Source: Motacilla alba alba
Taxonomy: Eukaryota > Chordata > Aves > Passeriformes > Motacillidae
Direction: 5' to 3'
Assembly: GCF_015832195.1 (NCBI RefSeq)
Contig: NC_052019.1
Span: 2,713,685-2,777,684 of the forward strand
Length of the DNA: 64,000 nucleotides
Part shown: piece by piece, positions 12,367 to 25,993 of the stretch
Layout: each line of letters opens with the position of its first letter
How positions within the stretch are numbered: the first letter of the stretch is position 1
The notes under the pieces: model-generated
What the model saw: only the letters and a program-made list of their open reading frames with translations
Databases searched by the model: none
Told to the model about the DNA's origin: nothing
Translations under genes and position numbers: made by a program

Positions 12367-14115
12367 CCAGAGTCCAGGACGGCATCAGAAGATCCTGTGC
12401 GTGACAGGTCCACCCCACTAGGAGCAGCAGCTGGAATATGCCAGGCTACAAAGAGACATCTAAATCTAACTCTTGACGTACACAGCTGCTCCTCCAAAAA
12501 TCCTGGATGCTTCACAAGCCTGAAGAAAAACAAAGAAATCCATCTGCCACCTCTTTGGGAAGGTACACACTCCAGGTAAGGCAGTATCCTGGGAAAAAGG
12601 AGGTTAATTTTCTTTTTCTTTTCCCACTATTGCCCTGCAGCAAGACAAACCCAAATGGTTTTGCCCTAATTTATGCCTGTTTTCCTTGCTATCATAAACC
12701 TCCTCTATTCAAAGGAAGGTTTTGCTGCAGAAACTTTTACAGATGGTAAAATAATAACAATCTGTGAGCAGGCAGGGGTGCACTCTGCATCCATGTAAAT
12801 CAACTGCAAAGCTTGCAGCATTTCCAGGGGACAGGTTTTGCCACAGCTCCAGCTGGGGCTAAGTGCACCTGTGTTCCCACAATACCACAACAAACCAAAC
12901 TGGAGATGATCCCTTCTCTATCTCTGACACCTGAAGCTCTTTTTTGCCTTCTAATAAACAAGATAATGATTTTTGAGTGAGCCTGCCCCTGATCTGAGCA
13001 GCTGTTTCTCCAGTGCTGTTGATATTCACAAAGAACTGGAATTTCTCTCTCTGGATGCTGTTTATTCTGGTTGAATTTAGTTTGGGAAGTGCCATAAACT
13101 GAGAACAAGTAAACAGAATTGAAGCGCCAAGACATTACGGGTACCAATCAGTCAGCCTCAACGAGGAGAATTTCTGGGATGAATAAAAATAAAAACTGTG
13201 CTCTGAGGGAGATCCCCAATTCCACACAGTGGGGAAGCAGATGGGGAGGAAAGGACCTTCCTGAGCTGTGCAGAAATGTTCTGGATTATCCCAAATGACA
13301 CACTGCAGCCATAAAAGCTTTCCAGGGGAATAAGTGGGTGATGGACACACACATCCAAAGCTGCTGGTTTCCATTTAAACAGGAGAGTGAGGGAGGCTTG
13401 GAAACCCTACATGCTCCTAAGGAGTTAAAAGGTAATTCTGGAGCCTGGCACAATTAACATTCTGGCAGAGTCTATTTAAATTGCAGGGAAAGTTGAGCTT
13501 GTCCAACTGGATAGTCAGACTGCAGGTTCCCCCAAACAGGGCTTTGATTCTCCAACACAACACCCAAAATCCTCTCTGGCTTACATAAAACACATGTGGA
13601 ATCACGCTCCCTGTTGCACAACACAGCTCCAGGGAGAATTCCAGGTATATAAGTATAAACTGGAGGTCATTGCTCTGCAAGGGCTGAGGATTTCTCTGGC
13701 AGCAGAGAGGAGGACTGGCTGGTCCTGGTGGCAAAGCTGCCCTGAGAGCTACTGACAGCAGCAGCACCTCCCAAGGTAAGGGCAGGGGGGGTTTCACTCA
13801 AGCACAGCAGTCAATGACAAAAAAAATATGAGCAAATGTCTGGAAAAAACCCTAAAAGCAAGTAGTTTTTGTGATCCAAACAGCCCAACCCAATAACATT
13901 CTTATTATTTCTGCGTCCTTGCATTTCCTGTGCTGCTCTTGCATTCCCAATAATCATCACAGCTTCGACATCTTTTCTGTTCTCAGCTCCACTGCTCTGT
14001 CAGCCTGGTTTTAAAATATGCTGCCAGGGTGAAATAAAACCCGACTGTGCTTTTCTCAGCCTGCAAAGGGCAGGCCAGCACAGGGAGGGGAGATCTCCCT
14101 GCAGAAAAGGTGTTA
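12367..14115. other. No gene seen
   Basis: Unique sequence. ORFs present lack splice or family support. Confidence 0.5.
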
Positions 14116-14409
14116 GAGAATCATGGAATGGTTTGGGATGGAAGGCACCTGAAAGATCATCCCATTCCAATCCCCTGCCACGGGCAGGGACACCTTCCAC
14201 CATCCCAGGCTGCTCCAAGCCCTGTCCAACCTGGCTTTGGACACTGCCAGGGATCCAGGAGCAGCCGCAGCTTCTCAGGGCTCATAATAGAGAATTTCCA
14301 TTTAAAATTGAATCTAAATATCTTCTATTCTATTTTAAAACCATCCTCCCTTTGTCCTATCACTATCTGCCTGTATAAAAAATCACTCTCCCTCTTTAAA
14401 CCCCTTTAA
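14116..14409 (-). mobile_element. CR1 3' fragment
   Basis: 'gagaatcatggaatggtttg', 'ccacgggcagggacaccttc' and a degraded distal part ('cctttgtcctatcactatct') mark a reversed CR1 of about 290 bp. Confidence 0.9.
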
Positions 14410-14599
14410 GTATGAAAATGTCACATCCCCTGTGCAGAGACCATACATGGAGCTCCCAGTGATTCTGGAGGGGATGCCACACCTCCCTGTCCCTTCTGCA
14501 GCTCAAAGCTGGCTTTATTAGACTGAGTCTAGAAAGAATGAATGGGATCTAGGATAAAAAAAATTACTGAGCTCTGCTACAGATCAGAGATCCCAGATT

Positions 14600-14665
14600 A
14601 GAACCACAGAATGTCCTGAGTTGGAAGGGACCCAGGAGGATTATGGAGCCCAATTCCTCTGATAG
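14600..14665 (-). mobile_element. CR1 3' tip, 'cctgagttggaagg' subfamily
   Basis: 'gaaccacagaatgtcctgag' followed by 'ttggaagggacccaggagga'. Confidence 0.78.
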
Positions 14666-15234
14666 GCAAAAATGACTGTGCAAAACTGACTGCACGTGGG
14701 CAGCTCTGCACAGCCCCAAAGCCAGCAGAGCAGGCAGCACCCCTGAGCTGACACAGACACTTTCTGGAGCTTTATCCCACACACTCATTCTGAAAGCGCT
14801 GCTGATTGACAGGGGTCAGCTCAGCGGGCTCGCAGGAAGGCCAGGGGAGGAAAGGGCTGAGCTCAGGGCTCAGCTTCCCTTCTGACAGCAGAAAGCAGCA
14901 CACACCAGCCCTGCTGCACAAAAGGTTTTGTTTTACATCTCAAAACCAAGCCACTGCTGCTGCTCTGGGACTGACCACTGCCCCTGCAAGTGGCTGGGAT
15001 GAATCCCAAACCGTGCAAAACCTGACTTTGTGGGGTTTGAACCCTGAAAAATTATTTTCTTCTTCTTTTTTTAAAGAAATGAAGGTAAGAACATTGCAGC
15101 TCACAGCAAATCCCAGAAGGAAAAGCCTCCCCTGGATTCTGTTGGAGGTCAAAACCCAGCAAGTGACATTTAGTGATGCTGGATGGGGCACGTCCTCACA
15201 CCCCAGTGAGCTCCCCAACCTTGGTGCTGCTTCC
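14666..15234. other. No gene seen
   Basis: No recognisable repeat or supported exon. Confidence 0.5.
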
Positions 15235-15315
15235 AGAACATCACAGCACGGTTTGGGTTGGAATGGACCTCAAAAATCTTCAAATTCCAACCCCCTGCCA
15301 TGGGCAGGGACTCTG
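15235..15315 (-). mobile_element. CR1 3' tip
   Basis: 'tcacagcacggtttgggttg' and 'ccccctgccatgggcaggga' are the reverse of a CR1 end. Confidence 0.85.
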
Positions 15316-16129
15316 TTTTGGAGAGGAACAGCCTCCCTGAGCCGGGCTGTGCAGTTTCCAGTAGCAACTGTGCCTAATCCAGCCCCGAGACAAAACTGTC
15401 AGTGCTCATTCATACCCACGGCACGTGCTGGGCAGACTCTGAGCATGGCCACAACTACTGTATGGGGGATTTTTTTTCCCCCAGTTTAAGCTCATTTTAA
15501 GAACAGTTTTTAAAACAAAATAAGCATATTTAAAGGGTTTTTTTTAATTAAAAAATTTTTAATAGATGAGCTTATAATCAGGTTGTGTCTAAAGGCTGCA
15601 CAAAAGCTTTTCCTTCTGCACGTTCATCACACAAAATACATTTATTTATTCAGTGCTTTATTTTATTTTATTTCACTTTATAGTATTGGAGGAATCAACA
15701 AAAAAGAAGCTGGTTTGGTGGTGAAATTCTTGATTTTTAAAACAAAGAACTGTAAGAAAGAAGATAAAAATTGTATTGAAGAGGATTAAATCAGCAGTTG
15801 CTCTGCCCTGTATTCAGGTCACAGCACCAAAAAGATGCCTAAGTGACAAAACAATGCTGGGATCACGTCACCTCTTAGGTACTGACAGCAGGGAATGTAA
15901 AGACTGAAGCAAAATAAAAAAATAGTTTTCTAGGAAAGTTTCAGAAGAGGCAAGTCACCAGATACATGGGCTAATGAACCAGGAAGAAATGCCACTGAAT
16001 TGCTGATGCATCTTTTTGGCAATTTCTTCAAAAAATTTATTTTTCTATTTTTAATTTGAGGTATGTGGTAGGTGCACAAACACAAATATTTGTCTCTTTT
16101 TCTCTTTGGGCATATTTAGCTACCAGCAC
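15316..16129. other. No gene seen; AT-rich
   Basis: AT-rich unique sequence with TTTTA runs at 15655-15680. No gene signal. Confidence 0.5.
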
Positions 16130-16362
16130 CAGGTGAGGAAGGGGACTTTGAGCAGCCTTCCAGCACCTCCAAGGACACTGGGGAGAAGGGAGAGCCCGGC
16201 TCTTACAGGGTGGGAGGACAGGAGGTGATGGGCAGAAGATGAATGGAGATGTTCAAGGTGCAGGGAGAAGCTTCTCCACCATGAGGTCAGTCAAGCTGGG
16301 TGCCCAGAGCTTGGGCAATTTCCATCCCTGGAGGTTTTCAAGATGGATCAAGCCTTGGGAAC
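16130..16362 (+). mobile_element. CR1-like fragment, forward
   Basis: 'tttgagcagccttccagcac', 'agatgttcaaggtgcaggga' and 'gcttgggcaatttccatccc' resemble the internal part of a CR1 3' region. It ends where the next, oppositely oriented copy begins. Confidence 0.6.
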
Positions 16363-16685
16363 AATCACAGAATGAAAAAGTTGGAAAAGCCCTCCAAGAC
16401 CACTGAATCCAACCATTCTCCCAGCACTGCCAAGGCCACCACTAAATCATGTCCCCAAGTGCCACATCCACATGGCTTTTAAATCCCTCCAGGGATGGGG
16501 ACTCCACCAGTGCCCTGGGAAGCTGTGCCACGGCTGGACACCCTTTCCATGCAAAAATAACCAATTTAAGCCTCCCCTGGCACAACCTGAGGCTGTTCCC
16601 TCTCGTCCTGTCCCTGGGAGCAGAGCCCTACCCCCCCGGCTGTCCCCTCCTGTCAGGGAGTTGTGCAGAGCCACAAGGTCCCTGC
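16363..16685 (-). mobile_element. CR1 3' fragment
   Basis: 'aatcacagaatgaaaaagtt', 'tctcccagcactgccaaggc' and 'ccctgggagcagagccctac' mark a reversed CR1 of about 320 bp, probably inserted into the preceding copy. Confidence 0.9.
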
Positions 16686-19191
16686 AAACACACAGAAACT
16701 TGGTTCATGGAATTATTTTATTCTGTATAAAAACGTGTGTAAAAAGGAACAGAGTTTGTTCCTTTTTACAGAGGTGCTCCAACACCTTGTTTGAGAGATA
16801 GCCCAACACCATGCTGCTACAAACCTTCTAGAAAACAACCTCAAGTCCCCCTTTTCCAAGTCACCCCTTCCTGAGTTTCCCCTCCACATTCCAACAGAGC
16901 CTGCCCTTCGCCTCCTCAGCCTGGAGAGATGTTATTCTTCTCACAAAAAAAAACCCAACAAAAAACCAAAAAACCCCCCCCTCGATTATTTATGCTGCTC
17001 TTTGAACAACACAAGCTATTGTCAGGGAGTGTTTTACAGCTCTGAATGTCACATTGAGAGTCTGGTCATGCCAGGAGAAAAGCCTGCCACTGCCATGTCC
17101 AGGCATAAATCCCTTTATTCAAGGCACTCAGAGCCCAGAGCTGGGTAAAACCTAAAAGGAAGCTGGTGGGTGTGACAGCTGCATTTTGTACAATGACATA
17201 AAAAGGAACAGGCAAAGCTGCTTGGGTGTTTTTTTGGGTTTTTTTTTTTTTGAGGTAAAAGGTAGAAAATCTGCAAGAAGCATTGTGCAGAGCCAGGTGA
17301 GGCCAAGCTTGGGCTGGATGCTGCTCTGGAGGAATTGCACAGAGAAGCACGGGGCTGAGCAGAGCTGGAGAGCTTCCCAGCAGGACCCAGGCAGCTTTTG
17401 CTGTCGAGAAAACCAGGCTGGCTGGACAAGAAACCCGTTTCCTGCCCGATTGTGACTGTGTGAAGGGAAACAGGGCTCTGGAGGCAAACAAAGCCCAGCC
17501 ACCTTCGGCTGGGGAGCGCCCCAAAACCATCGAGCCATTACAAGCCTAAAAGACAAAGTGTTAAAAAAACCCAGTCAGGCCCTTTTCCACGGTGTGTAAC
17601 ATTACAAGGCAAAACTGGACAGGTTGCAATCTTCCTCTGCCACACCCCAAATGCCAGGTTTCAGGTTACTTCACCTGCAGGAATTCGCTCGGAAGCGTGG
17701 CAGTTCTACCGAGCTCTTCGAGCCAAACCTTTACTCTGCAGCTCTTCCCAAAGTCCTGCAAAGAAAGCATCATTTCCTTCCCCCTCCCACACCCCCGTGC
17801 ACCAATGAGGAATTATAACCCGTGCGAAATAATAAATATGGCCCAGTAAAAAAGGGAATGAGGGGGGCAATAGGAAAGGCAGCATTTCTGTATTACTCCA
17901 ACCTACGGGATCCATCCTTCCAGCCTCCCACTCAGGAAACGGCTTTTCAACGCTGCCTCTCAAAGCTCCTCCCAGTTTTGGCATCTCCACCTCTTCTCCC
18001 TGCAGAATTCATTTTAAAAACTTAGGGTTCGGGGATTTTTTTAACCAATCTGTGGAGATTTGCACCGTACCCAGCATCGGCACTCATGGTTTTTCTGTTG
18101 CACATCTCATGGGTATATTTACTGTCAGCCAACATCCCAGCAGTAATCCTGGATTTATCTCTTTGTCTTTCTGGTAACTCCCTCATGGCTGCATCCTCAA
18201 AGCCCAGAAATCCAGTTTGCCACCCTTCACAAGGAACCTCCAGGCATTTTGGAGAGGTCTACCATTTATCTCCTCCACAATCTCAATTCACCATGAAAAT
18301 ATTTGGTGAAACCCATCAGCAGCTTCCCTGATACAAGTGCAGAGACTCTACCACTACTTCTGCCCACACAATTTTCTCTAACATCCAAAAAAAGCGATGA
18401 ACCGTGGGGTTTTTAAAATACAGTGGTGCTCAGCACTCCTGTTCCCCTTATCTTTGAGATCCCTATGAATTTTCCCAGCAATTGCACCGCGCTGCTGCAA
18501 AGATCTCTTGATTTATGCAAAAAACTTGATCCCTTTTCTGCCCTTTTTATGAGCAAAGAGTTTCCCTTTCTTCTTCGGATGTAGCCTGGTGATTAACTGC
18601 ACACTGCCACAAGCCCCGTGCACTGCAGTCCTTTGCTGAATGTCACAGAGCCTTTAGATTTCCAAGGATGAGAAGGACGTCGGGAGTACAGACACCGACA
18701 ACAAAGAGAGCTACGTGCAAGCATCACCTTCAGACCTTCCTTTTTATGAGACACTGCCTTTTATCCTGGATTTTAAGCAGCAGGAGCAGGGAGAGGGGCT
18801 TTGCTGAGGTCACTGGTGAGGCTGGTGGCACAGTGCCATGATCTGCTGTGCTGTATCCATCAGGAACTGCTGCCTCCTGAGCCATGGGATGGAGAGAGAG
18901 GCTCTCAACACCAGAAGGGAGTGACTTACGGCAGGCAGGGAGCGTGGGGAGTGTGCTCAGGGAAGGACAGGGAGGTACAAAGGACCCTGCAGCTCTCACA
19001 GACCACCTTCTGCAGCTGCAGAACTCCTGGGAGGCAGTTGGGTTATTCCTCATTTCCCAGCAGCGTGAGGAAAGGGAGCCTGGGCTCAGCTCAGTAATTC
19101 CAGCCAGATCCCAAAGCCAAGAATTGCAGGGTTGTGCCAAGGCATTGATCAATGGCATTTTCTGGGCTCCCCGCAGAAAAAGGCACAGATC
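16686..19191. other. No gene seen in 2.5 kb
   Basis: A T-rich run lies at 17228-17252. A slightly CpG-enriched patch lies at 17680-17960. No supported exon and no recognised repeat. Confidence 0.45.
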
Positions 19192-19644
19192 TGTTAAAGC
19201 AGGTCCAGAGGAGGCCATGGAGATGCTCCAGGGGCTGGAGCCCCTCTGTTCTGGAGCCAGGCTGGGAAAGCTGGGGGTGTTCACCTGGAAAAGGCTGCAG
19301 GGAGAGCTCAGAGCCCCTTGCAGGGCCTAAAGGTGCTCCAGGAGAGCTGGAGAGGGACTGGAGTCGAGGCCTGGAGGGACAGGACACAGGGAATGGCTTC
19401 CCAGTGCCAGAGGGTGGGCTAGATGGGATATTGGGAAGGAATTCTTCCCTGTGAAAGTGGGGAGGCCCTGGCACAGGGTGCCCAGAGAAGCTGTGGCTGC
19501 TCCATCCCTGGAAGTGTCCAAGGCCAGGTTGGATGGGGTTGGAGTAACCTGGGCTGGTGGAAGGTGTCCCTTCCATGACAGGGAGTTGGAACTGGATGAT
19601 CTTTGAGGTTTTTTTCCCATCCAAGCCACTCTGTGATTCTGTAA
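19192..19644 (+). mobile_element. CR1 3' region, about 450 bp
   Basis: It runs from 'gtccagaggaggccatggag' through 'aggctgcagggagagctcag' and 'gtgcccagagaagctgtggc' to a 'ctctgtgattctgtaa' tail. This is one of the longest forward CR1 copies here. Confidence 0.93.
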
Positions 19645-20397
19645 CTGGAGCCACCTCATGCCCATGGCCAGGACAAATGGAAAGAGGAGCAGCCCTGAGA
19701 CCACCCTGCCCTCGGGTGCTGATAATCCCTGAACTCAAGGCCCTTTGATGTGCCCCTGCTCACAAGTTCTCCTCTCCTACATGAAAGGGGTCCAGAGCAG
19801 GCCAGAGGCAGCAAAACCACTTAGGGAAGAGCTCCAGTTTCCTTCCAGGCACTCAGGCTGGAGAAACGGAAAGGATTTAAAGCAGATGACAGAGTTGTTA
19901 AAAGATGATCCTTTGGTCTTAGTGGTTTGGTGTTTTTAAGCCGTGTGGGATTCAACCCTCCTCAAACAACTCTGGTGCCACAGAAATCACAAGAAGCCTG
20001 TGCCTCTCTGAGGGACAGTGCACTACTTCTCCTAATCAAAATATTATTATTGAGCTGATTAAATACTGATCAAGAGATAACCTCGTTTTCTCCCACTCAA
20101 TCCTTCCCCATTGCCACTGGGGTTCATGCTAGCATATGTTATTTTCATGCAGGCAGAAGGTAATGATAGGAAAGCAATTACTGGGCAACGTTTTTAAAAA
20201 TATAGTGAAAATATTTATGAGCAATCTAATTTTTTTCACGCCTGGCTGCTCCATGCACTGGGTCTACAACTCCACCACATTGTGGATGAGATGTCTTTTT
20301 TTCACAACAGACTGGAAACCAGACAGCAGAGCCTCCCCAAACCAGCACAGCTGAACAGCGTGGTTGGTAACTGTGTCCTTTGGAACAGAATCTTATG
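19645..20397. other. No gene seen
   Basis: No supported exon or repeat. Confidence 0.5.
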
Positions 20398-20561
20398 AGA
20401 ATCCCAGAATTTTTTGGGTGGGAAGGATCTTAAAGCTCATCCAGTTCTACCCCTGCCATGGGCAGGGACACCTTCCACCATCCCAGGTTGCTCCAAGCCC
20501 TGTCCAACCTGGCCTTGGACACTTCCAGGGATCCAGGAGCAGCCCCAGCTTCTCTGAGCAT
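20398..20561 (-). mobile_element. CR1 3' fragment
   Basis: 'cctgccatgggcagggacac' and 'caggttgctccaagccctgt', followed by 'agcttctctgagca', mark a reversed CR1. Confidence 0.9.
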
Positions 20562-21033
20562 CTTCTCTTTCTGCTTTTTTTAAGGGATTGATGAATTTGA
20601 AACCAATATGAAAACTAATTTTTTTCCCCCTCAAAATATTTTATCACTAATCCCTGGATCTGGACCACAAGTTTCTCCCTGCTCTAAAAATGCAAAATTT
20701 TCAGATTCAGCCAAGCCAAACAGAGAAACTGTTACACACAGAGGACATTTCAGCAGGAACATTTTAAAGCTGTGTTAAGTGACAAGGAGGAGGCAGCTGA
20801 CTCAAGGTGTGTGAATATGGTGACCATGAACATCAGACCACGAGGTGCGTGTCATGGGGACAATTTTTTGAAAGAGAAACTGAAGTTCAGCTCCCGTGGG
20901 TGCTTAAATTTCAGGTAGGTGGGTTTCAACAGTAAAAAAAAGAACAATCCAAATATTCCATGTGTAAAACTGACTTGGGTGAATGCCACACTACTCTGGC
21001 CCCACGAAGGAATACAATTTCATTTTTATGCTC

Positions 21034-21187
21034 AGAACCAGAGAACCATTAAGGCTGGAAAAGCCCTCTGAGGTCACTGAGTCCACTGTTCCCCCAGCAG
21101 TGCCACATTCACAGGGCTTTTAGATCCCCAGGGCTGGACCACCCTTTCCATGAAGGAATTTTCCCAATATCCAACCTATCCCTTCCT
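21034..21187 (-). mobile_element. CR1 3' fragment
   Basis: 'accattaaggctggaaaagc', 'cccccagcagtgccacattc' and 'gaattttcccaatatccaac' mark a reversed CR1 with internal deletion. Confidence 0.85.
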
Positions 21188-21795
21188 CGAGCCACTTGCC
21201 TGTCACGTGTCCCTTTGAGAAACTATTTCAACCCGGCTCTCCCCACAAGCCTCATAAAAGGATTTCACTGCAACAAATGCCACTGCAAAGAACGACTTAA
21301 AAATCCAAATAAAGCTCTTTTTTTTTTTTTTTACCATGTAATTGCAAATAACAAACATATCTGTGGTTCACAGAGGAGGCAATAAATTAAAGCTACAGTC
21401 ACAAATCAGACCAGAAAAAGATACTTAAGTCATTCAATCCACCACCCTGGGATGGCTGTGGCCCCATGGGATTCTGCTCAGTTTTGTGAAAGACTTGGAA
21501 TCCTGAACAGAGGAAGTACAACACGAAGAGCTCTCTCTGAAGTGTTTTTTTATTTTATTTTTATAAAATGAAGCCATCCCTCTGGTGCTTCCTGAGCGCA
21601 GCCTTGTCGGTCTGGCTGAAGAAAAGCAAATGGTCTTTAGCAAATAAGCTTTTTATGTGTGAGAGAAGCACATCATAAATAAAAAGGAAGTTTGATCCCT
21701 GGCAGAACGGTTGTGTTTGCTTCTTCTGTAACCAACCCATGATGGCTGTGACATTTCAGCTTCTAGTAAAAGAGACAGGTATTTAATATCTTCTG
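21188..21795. other. No gene seen
   Basis: Contains a T run at 21318-21332. No supported exon. Confidence 0.5.
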
Positions 21796-21924
21796 TGAAT
21801 CACAGAGTGGTTTGGGTTGGATGGGACCTTAAAGATCATCTGGTCCCACCCCCTGCCATGGGCAGGGATGCTTTCCACTATCCCAGGTTGCTCCAAGCCC
21901 TGTCCAACCTGGTCTGGAACACTG
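21796..21924 (-). mobile_element. CR1 3' fragment
   Basis: 'gaatcacagagtggtttggg' and 'ccctgccatgggcagggatg', ending at 'caacctggtctggaacact'. Confidence 0.88.
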
Positions 21925-22221
21925 GTTAACTTTAAATTCATGCAAAAATATGCATTTTGAGCCATTAGGAATCTGAAGACTCCAAAATTTTAACTTCCTC
22001 GCTGATTCTTCTACTCTCACCAGACACTGAAGAATTAAAAAAAAAAGCCAGTATTTTTTCATTTTTCATTGAGCTGCACCCCTCAACCACTGCATTAGGT
22101 GCCTATTTCCATAGCTTTGGTGAACAGAACTATTTTAGGAACGGTCACTAAACAAAACAAGTTGAGGGTTTGGGTGTTGCAGTGGTTTGGGGTTTTAATT
22201 TCTGGGGCTTTTTTTATTTTG

Positions 22222-22474
22222 AGGACAAGAGGAAATGGCCTCAAATTGCACCAGGGGAGGTTTAAATTGGATATGAGGGGAAATTCCTCCATGGAAAGGG
22301 TTGTCCAGCCCTGGTACAGCTGCCCAGGGCAGTGATGGATTCACCACTCTTGGAGGGATTTAAAAGCCAAGTGGATGTGACACTTGGGGACATGGGCTTG
22401 TGGTGGGTTAAGGGCTTCAATGATCTTAGAGGCATTTTCCAACCCAAACAGTTTTATAATTCTGTAATTCTATG
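22222..22474 (+). mobile_element. CR1 3' fragment
   Basis: 'aggacaagaggaaatggcct', 'ttgcaccaggggaggtttaa', 'gggatttaaaagccaagtgg' and a tail 'ctgtaattctatg' mark a forward CR1. Confidence 0.92.
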
Positions 22475-23428
22475 AAGGAAAAAAGCCCTGTAACCACAAA
22501 GCCATGAACTCTGCACTAGTTTCCACTGCATTTCCAGAACACATGTCCAAAGAAACACGTTTTGGGAGAATTAAAGACGTTTTGCCAGAGATGGGTTTGA
22601 ATAAATCCACAGCGAGTAGTTCCTCTCCCTCAGCTGAAGCCCAGCTAAGGGTAGGTCTGTCCAGACAGGTCTGGTTTCAGACCAAGTCCATCCTTTAGGA
22701 TTCTCAGGACCTTCCAACATGGTATAAGCAGGAGAAAACCCCAAAACTCGACTGAATGAGCTTTTTCAGTGATCTGGGCTGTAGCTGGAGCCATCTCCCC
22801 ACACCACAGATGTGACAGCACCACAATAGAATAAATAATTCCTGTCACTCCCTCCAAACCCAAGGACAGCACCGAGAGCCTAAATTAAGAACATGAAAAC
22901 CATTAACATGACCAATTAACCTCTGCCCCACCCTCCCCGCGCCACATAAAAGCCGACGTAACAATCCCCAAGATAACATTGTGTGTCAGAAATATCACAC
23001 ACAGGAATACAGCAGTGCCTGGGCTTGTTTCCTGACCCAGGAAAGCTGCTCTAAATTGTAGTGCATTGTGCTCCTGGAGGATTTCAAGTTGGAAGTTGGT
23101 TGCAAACAGTCCTGGTTTGCTGTTGGAATTTCCAACCAGGCTCCTAAAACTCTTTGGGTTCCCCAAGCAACGCCGTGTCAAGGCGCTGCTCTGAGTTCTG
23201 TGCGGTTCAGAAGGAATTTAATTTTTCTTGGTGGATATAAATCAAGACCATCCCAGAGATATAAAAGCTGGATGTGGAGAAGATAAGCAAACCAAGCAGG
23301 ATTTGTGTGTTTGTGATTTTTGATGCACATTTCATTGCTGAGGGAACCTAAACCAAAATCATCTCGGCTTTTGGAGGCTCTCCAGCTGAGTCAAGAGGAC
23401 AGATATTCAGGAGACCATCTCATTTTAA
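22475..23428. other. No gene seen
   Basis: No supported exon or repeat is visible. Confidence 0.5.
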
Positions 23429-23630
23429 GGAATTTCTTCATGGAAGTGGTTGTTAAGCATTGCAGGTGGCTGCCCAGCGAGGTGGTGGAGTCCCCATCCC
23501 TGGAGGTGTTCAAGGAATGACTGGACATGGCATTTGGTGCTCAAGTCCTGGTGACAAGGTGGGAATGGGTCACAGGTTGGACTCAATAATCTCGGAGATC
23601 TTTTCCAACCCAAATGATTCTGTGATTTTT
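23429..23630 (+). mobile_element. CR1 3' fragment
   Basis: 'gaatttcttcatggaagtgg', 'tccccatccctggaggtgtt' and 'gatcttttccaacccaaatg' mark a forward CR1. Confidence 0.9.
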
Positions 23631-24307
23631 CATTAACTCAGCTATTACATTACGCATAATTCAGAGGTTTGGGTCTCCAACCTGGCCAGCCTCCAGGGAA
23701 AAGTCAAAAATTCCCAGAAACTGCCACACCCTCGTGCACAAGCCCTCAGTCCGTGGCATTCTCCCCTCCTGGTGGAAGCCATCCTTGCAAGCAGAATTCT
23801 CCCAAGCAATCCCTCACCCCTTTCTAGAGAATTTGAAGTGCCCAGATGAGAAATCTGAGGAGTGTAGAGGATTCCTCTCTCCCAGCAAAGCCCAAAGCAT
23901 GTAGCACTTGACAAACACACAGAACTTTGAAGTCCTGTCTTCATAAAAAGGTTTTATCTCAATGAAGCCTTTTCCAGTCAGCATTTCCAGGTACTACCAC
24001 CACCAGCTTTCAGTTCTAAGTGCTTTTCCACCAAGCCCAGACAAGGTTAAAAGCAACACTTTCGCTCATTTTGGTTCCCTTCCAGTTAATATGAACAGAT
24101 GTCAGTGACCCAAACAGGCAGTGCTGGAGAAGGGCTTCTCCAAAAAAATGAAAACAACATTTCTGATGTCCCCAGTGAAGCTGAAAGCTGTTGGCATCTT
24201 AATTTTATCCTTGTGGTGACCTGTGGGCTTAGGCCTCTCCTTAGTTTCGCCCTCACTTTCTCTCCATGAAAAGCCACAATTTCCACTTCAATCCCTCCTA
24301 CTACCTT
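23631..24307. other. No gene seen
   Basis: Nothing recognisable. Confidence 0.5.
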
Positions 24308-24500
24308 CCTTAATTATAAATGAATAATTTTTAATAATTTTAATAATATATTTTATAATAAAATAGTTTAAATAAAATATATAATATTTAAAATTTTAAA
24401 ATTTAAATATTAATACATACAATTCTATACATATAGTATAATACATATAATATAATTCTAATATAATAAATATAATATAATTCTAATACTACAATAATTT
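24308..24500. repeat. AT-rich low-complexity block
   Basis: The block is almost entirely A/T, with tandem-like 'ataatataattctaata' occurring twice (near 24448 and 24471). No gene signal is visible. Confidence 0.9.
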
Positions 24501-25993
24501 TGGAGCTATTTCCTTGAAATTTGAGCTTTTTCCCCTGCCACTGCCATGCCAGTTGTTTGCCAAGGACTCCACGAGGCCCATCCCGAGAGGAAGACCATCC
24601 TCCCAGGAATCTTTCAAGGGTGAAGCTCAGCACCAGCCAGGCCCTGAACAATAAATACCTCCCTCATTAGTATGCTGAGCCACATTAGTTCTGCTGCTCA
24701 CAGAGCCAAAGCATCAAAGTGGGGCTGAGTCTTCAATTTCACACTTTGCAACGTGACGCATCAGATACTCCCAGGGCTCTGGGCGCCGACGGGATTCACA
24801 AAGAGTTGGAGATGTGTGAGGTGCTGCTGGAAAATCTGCCAATGTGAAAGAGGCAGCACGTGCCTCCGAGAGAAGGGGGATGAAGTCATCCTGGATAAAA
24901 TTGGGGTTAAGGCAGCGGAAGGGCGAAGTGACCGCCCAGCATCACGCTCGAGGCTTTGGTAATACCATGACCTCAACTGAGGAGCTGGCAACATCCTAAA
25001 AATCAGACATGGATTACCTAAGAAGTAAATTTAGACTGAAGAATTTCCAGAATTTGCATCAAGTCTGGGAAGTCTCAAGGTCTCTCCACCCAGCCCCCCC
25101 CATTGCTACTCAGTTTTCACAGAATTCGCAAGATTTGAGGATTTTGAAGTTTCTCAGATGCGGCTGGAAATGCTCGGAGGTTCTGAAGGTCATTTGGGAT
25201 GGAGGGGCCTATGAACACAGACTGTGTCCTGTTACTGCTCTCCTGTATTTAGGAAATGAGTTTTAAGGACCCACATCACTGCAAGAAAACTCTGAATGAT
25301 GCTGTCATGGCTGCTGTTGAACCTGTACTTATCAAATGCATTTCAGCTGATTTTTGCACTGAGAACTCTTTGTCCCTGTTGAAAACAGGATTCCTCCAAG
25401 AAGACTGCATCAACCCCGATGATTAGAACAGAGAAAGACCAACCAAGGTCAGGGAGTGCTTCCCTGTACTCAAAGTTGAAGCAAAAAGGTGTCAGGGATG
25501 GCAAGAAACTCCCAAATACTCCAACTGGCAGCAACATTCCTCAATACATGTGCAGCATTATGGTTTTAGAGGCTTTGGAGGCATTGCACGGATTAATCAC
25601 ACAAAGTAATGATCTCACAGTGAAGTGCTGAGCTGGAATTAGAGAGATTAATGCTCAGGTCCCTGCTCTCAAAGTTCTCACCCTTGGGGAAGTCATATCA
25701 ACTCCTGCATCTCGCCTCCCCACAAAACCTCCTTTGAATTACTGATTGCAGAACCTGAGTGAAGATGCCAGAGGGAAAGACCATTCCAAAGGCTTTTTAA
25801 AAATTATTATTTTTTCCTTAATACCCACTGCGAGGCACTGTCTTGTTTAATTCATGATTCTTTGAAGAAAGATCTGCCATCTTAAGGGAATAAAACCAAG
25901 TCTGTGTTATCTTTTGAAAAACATCATGTGTTTCTGGTGAAGTCCAGGCCTGAACAAATAACTCACATGAACCTCCCAAAAACTGCAAATTCA

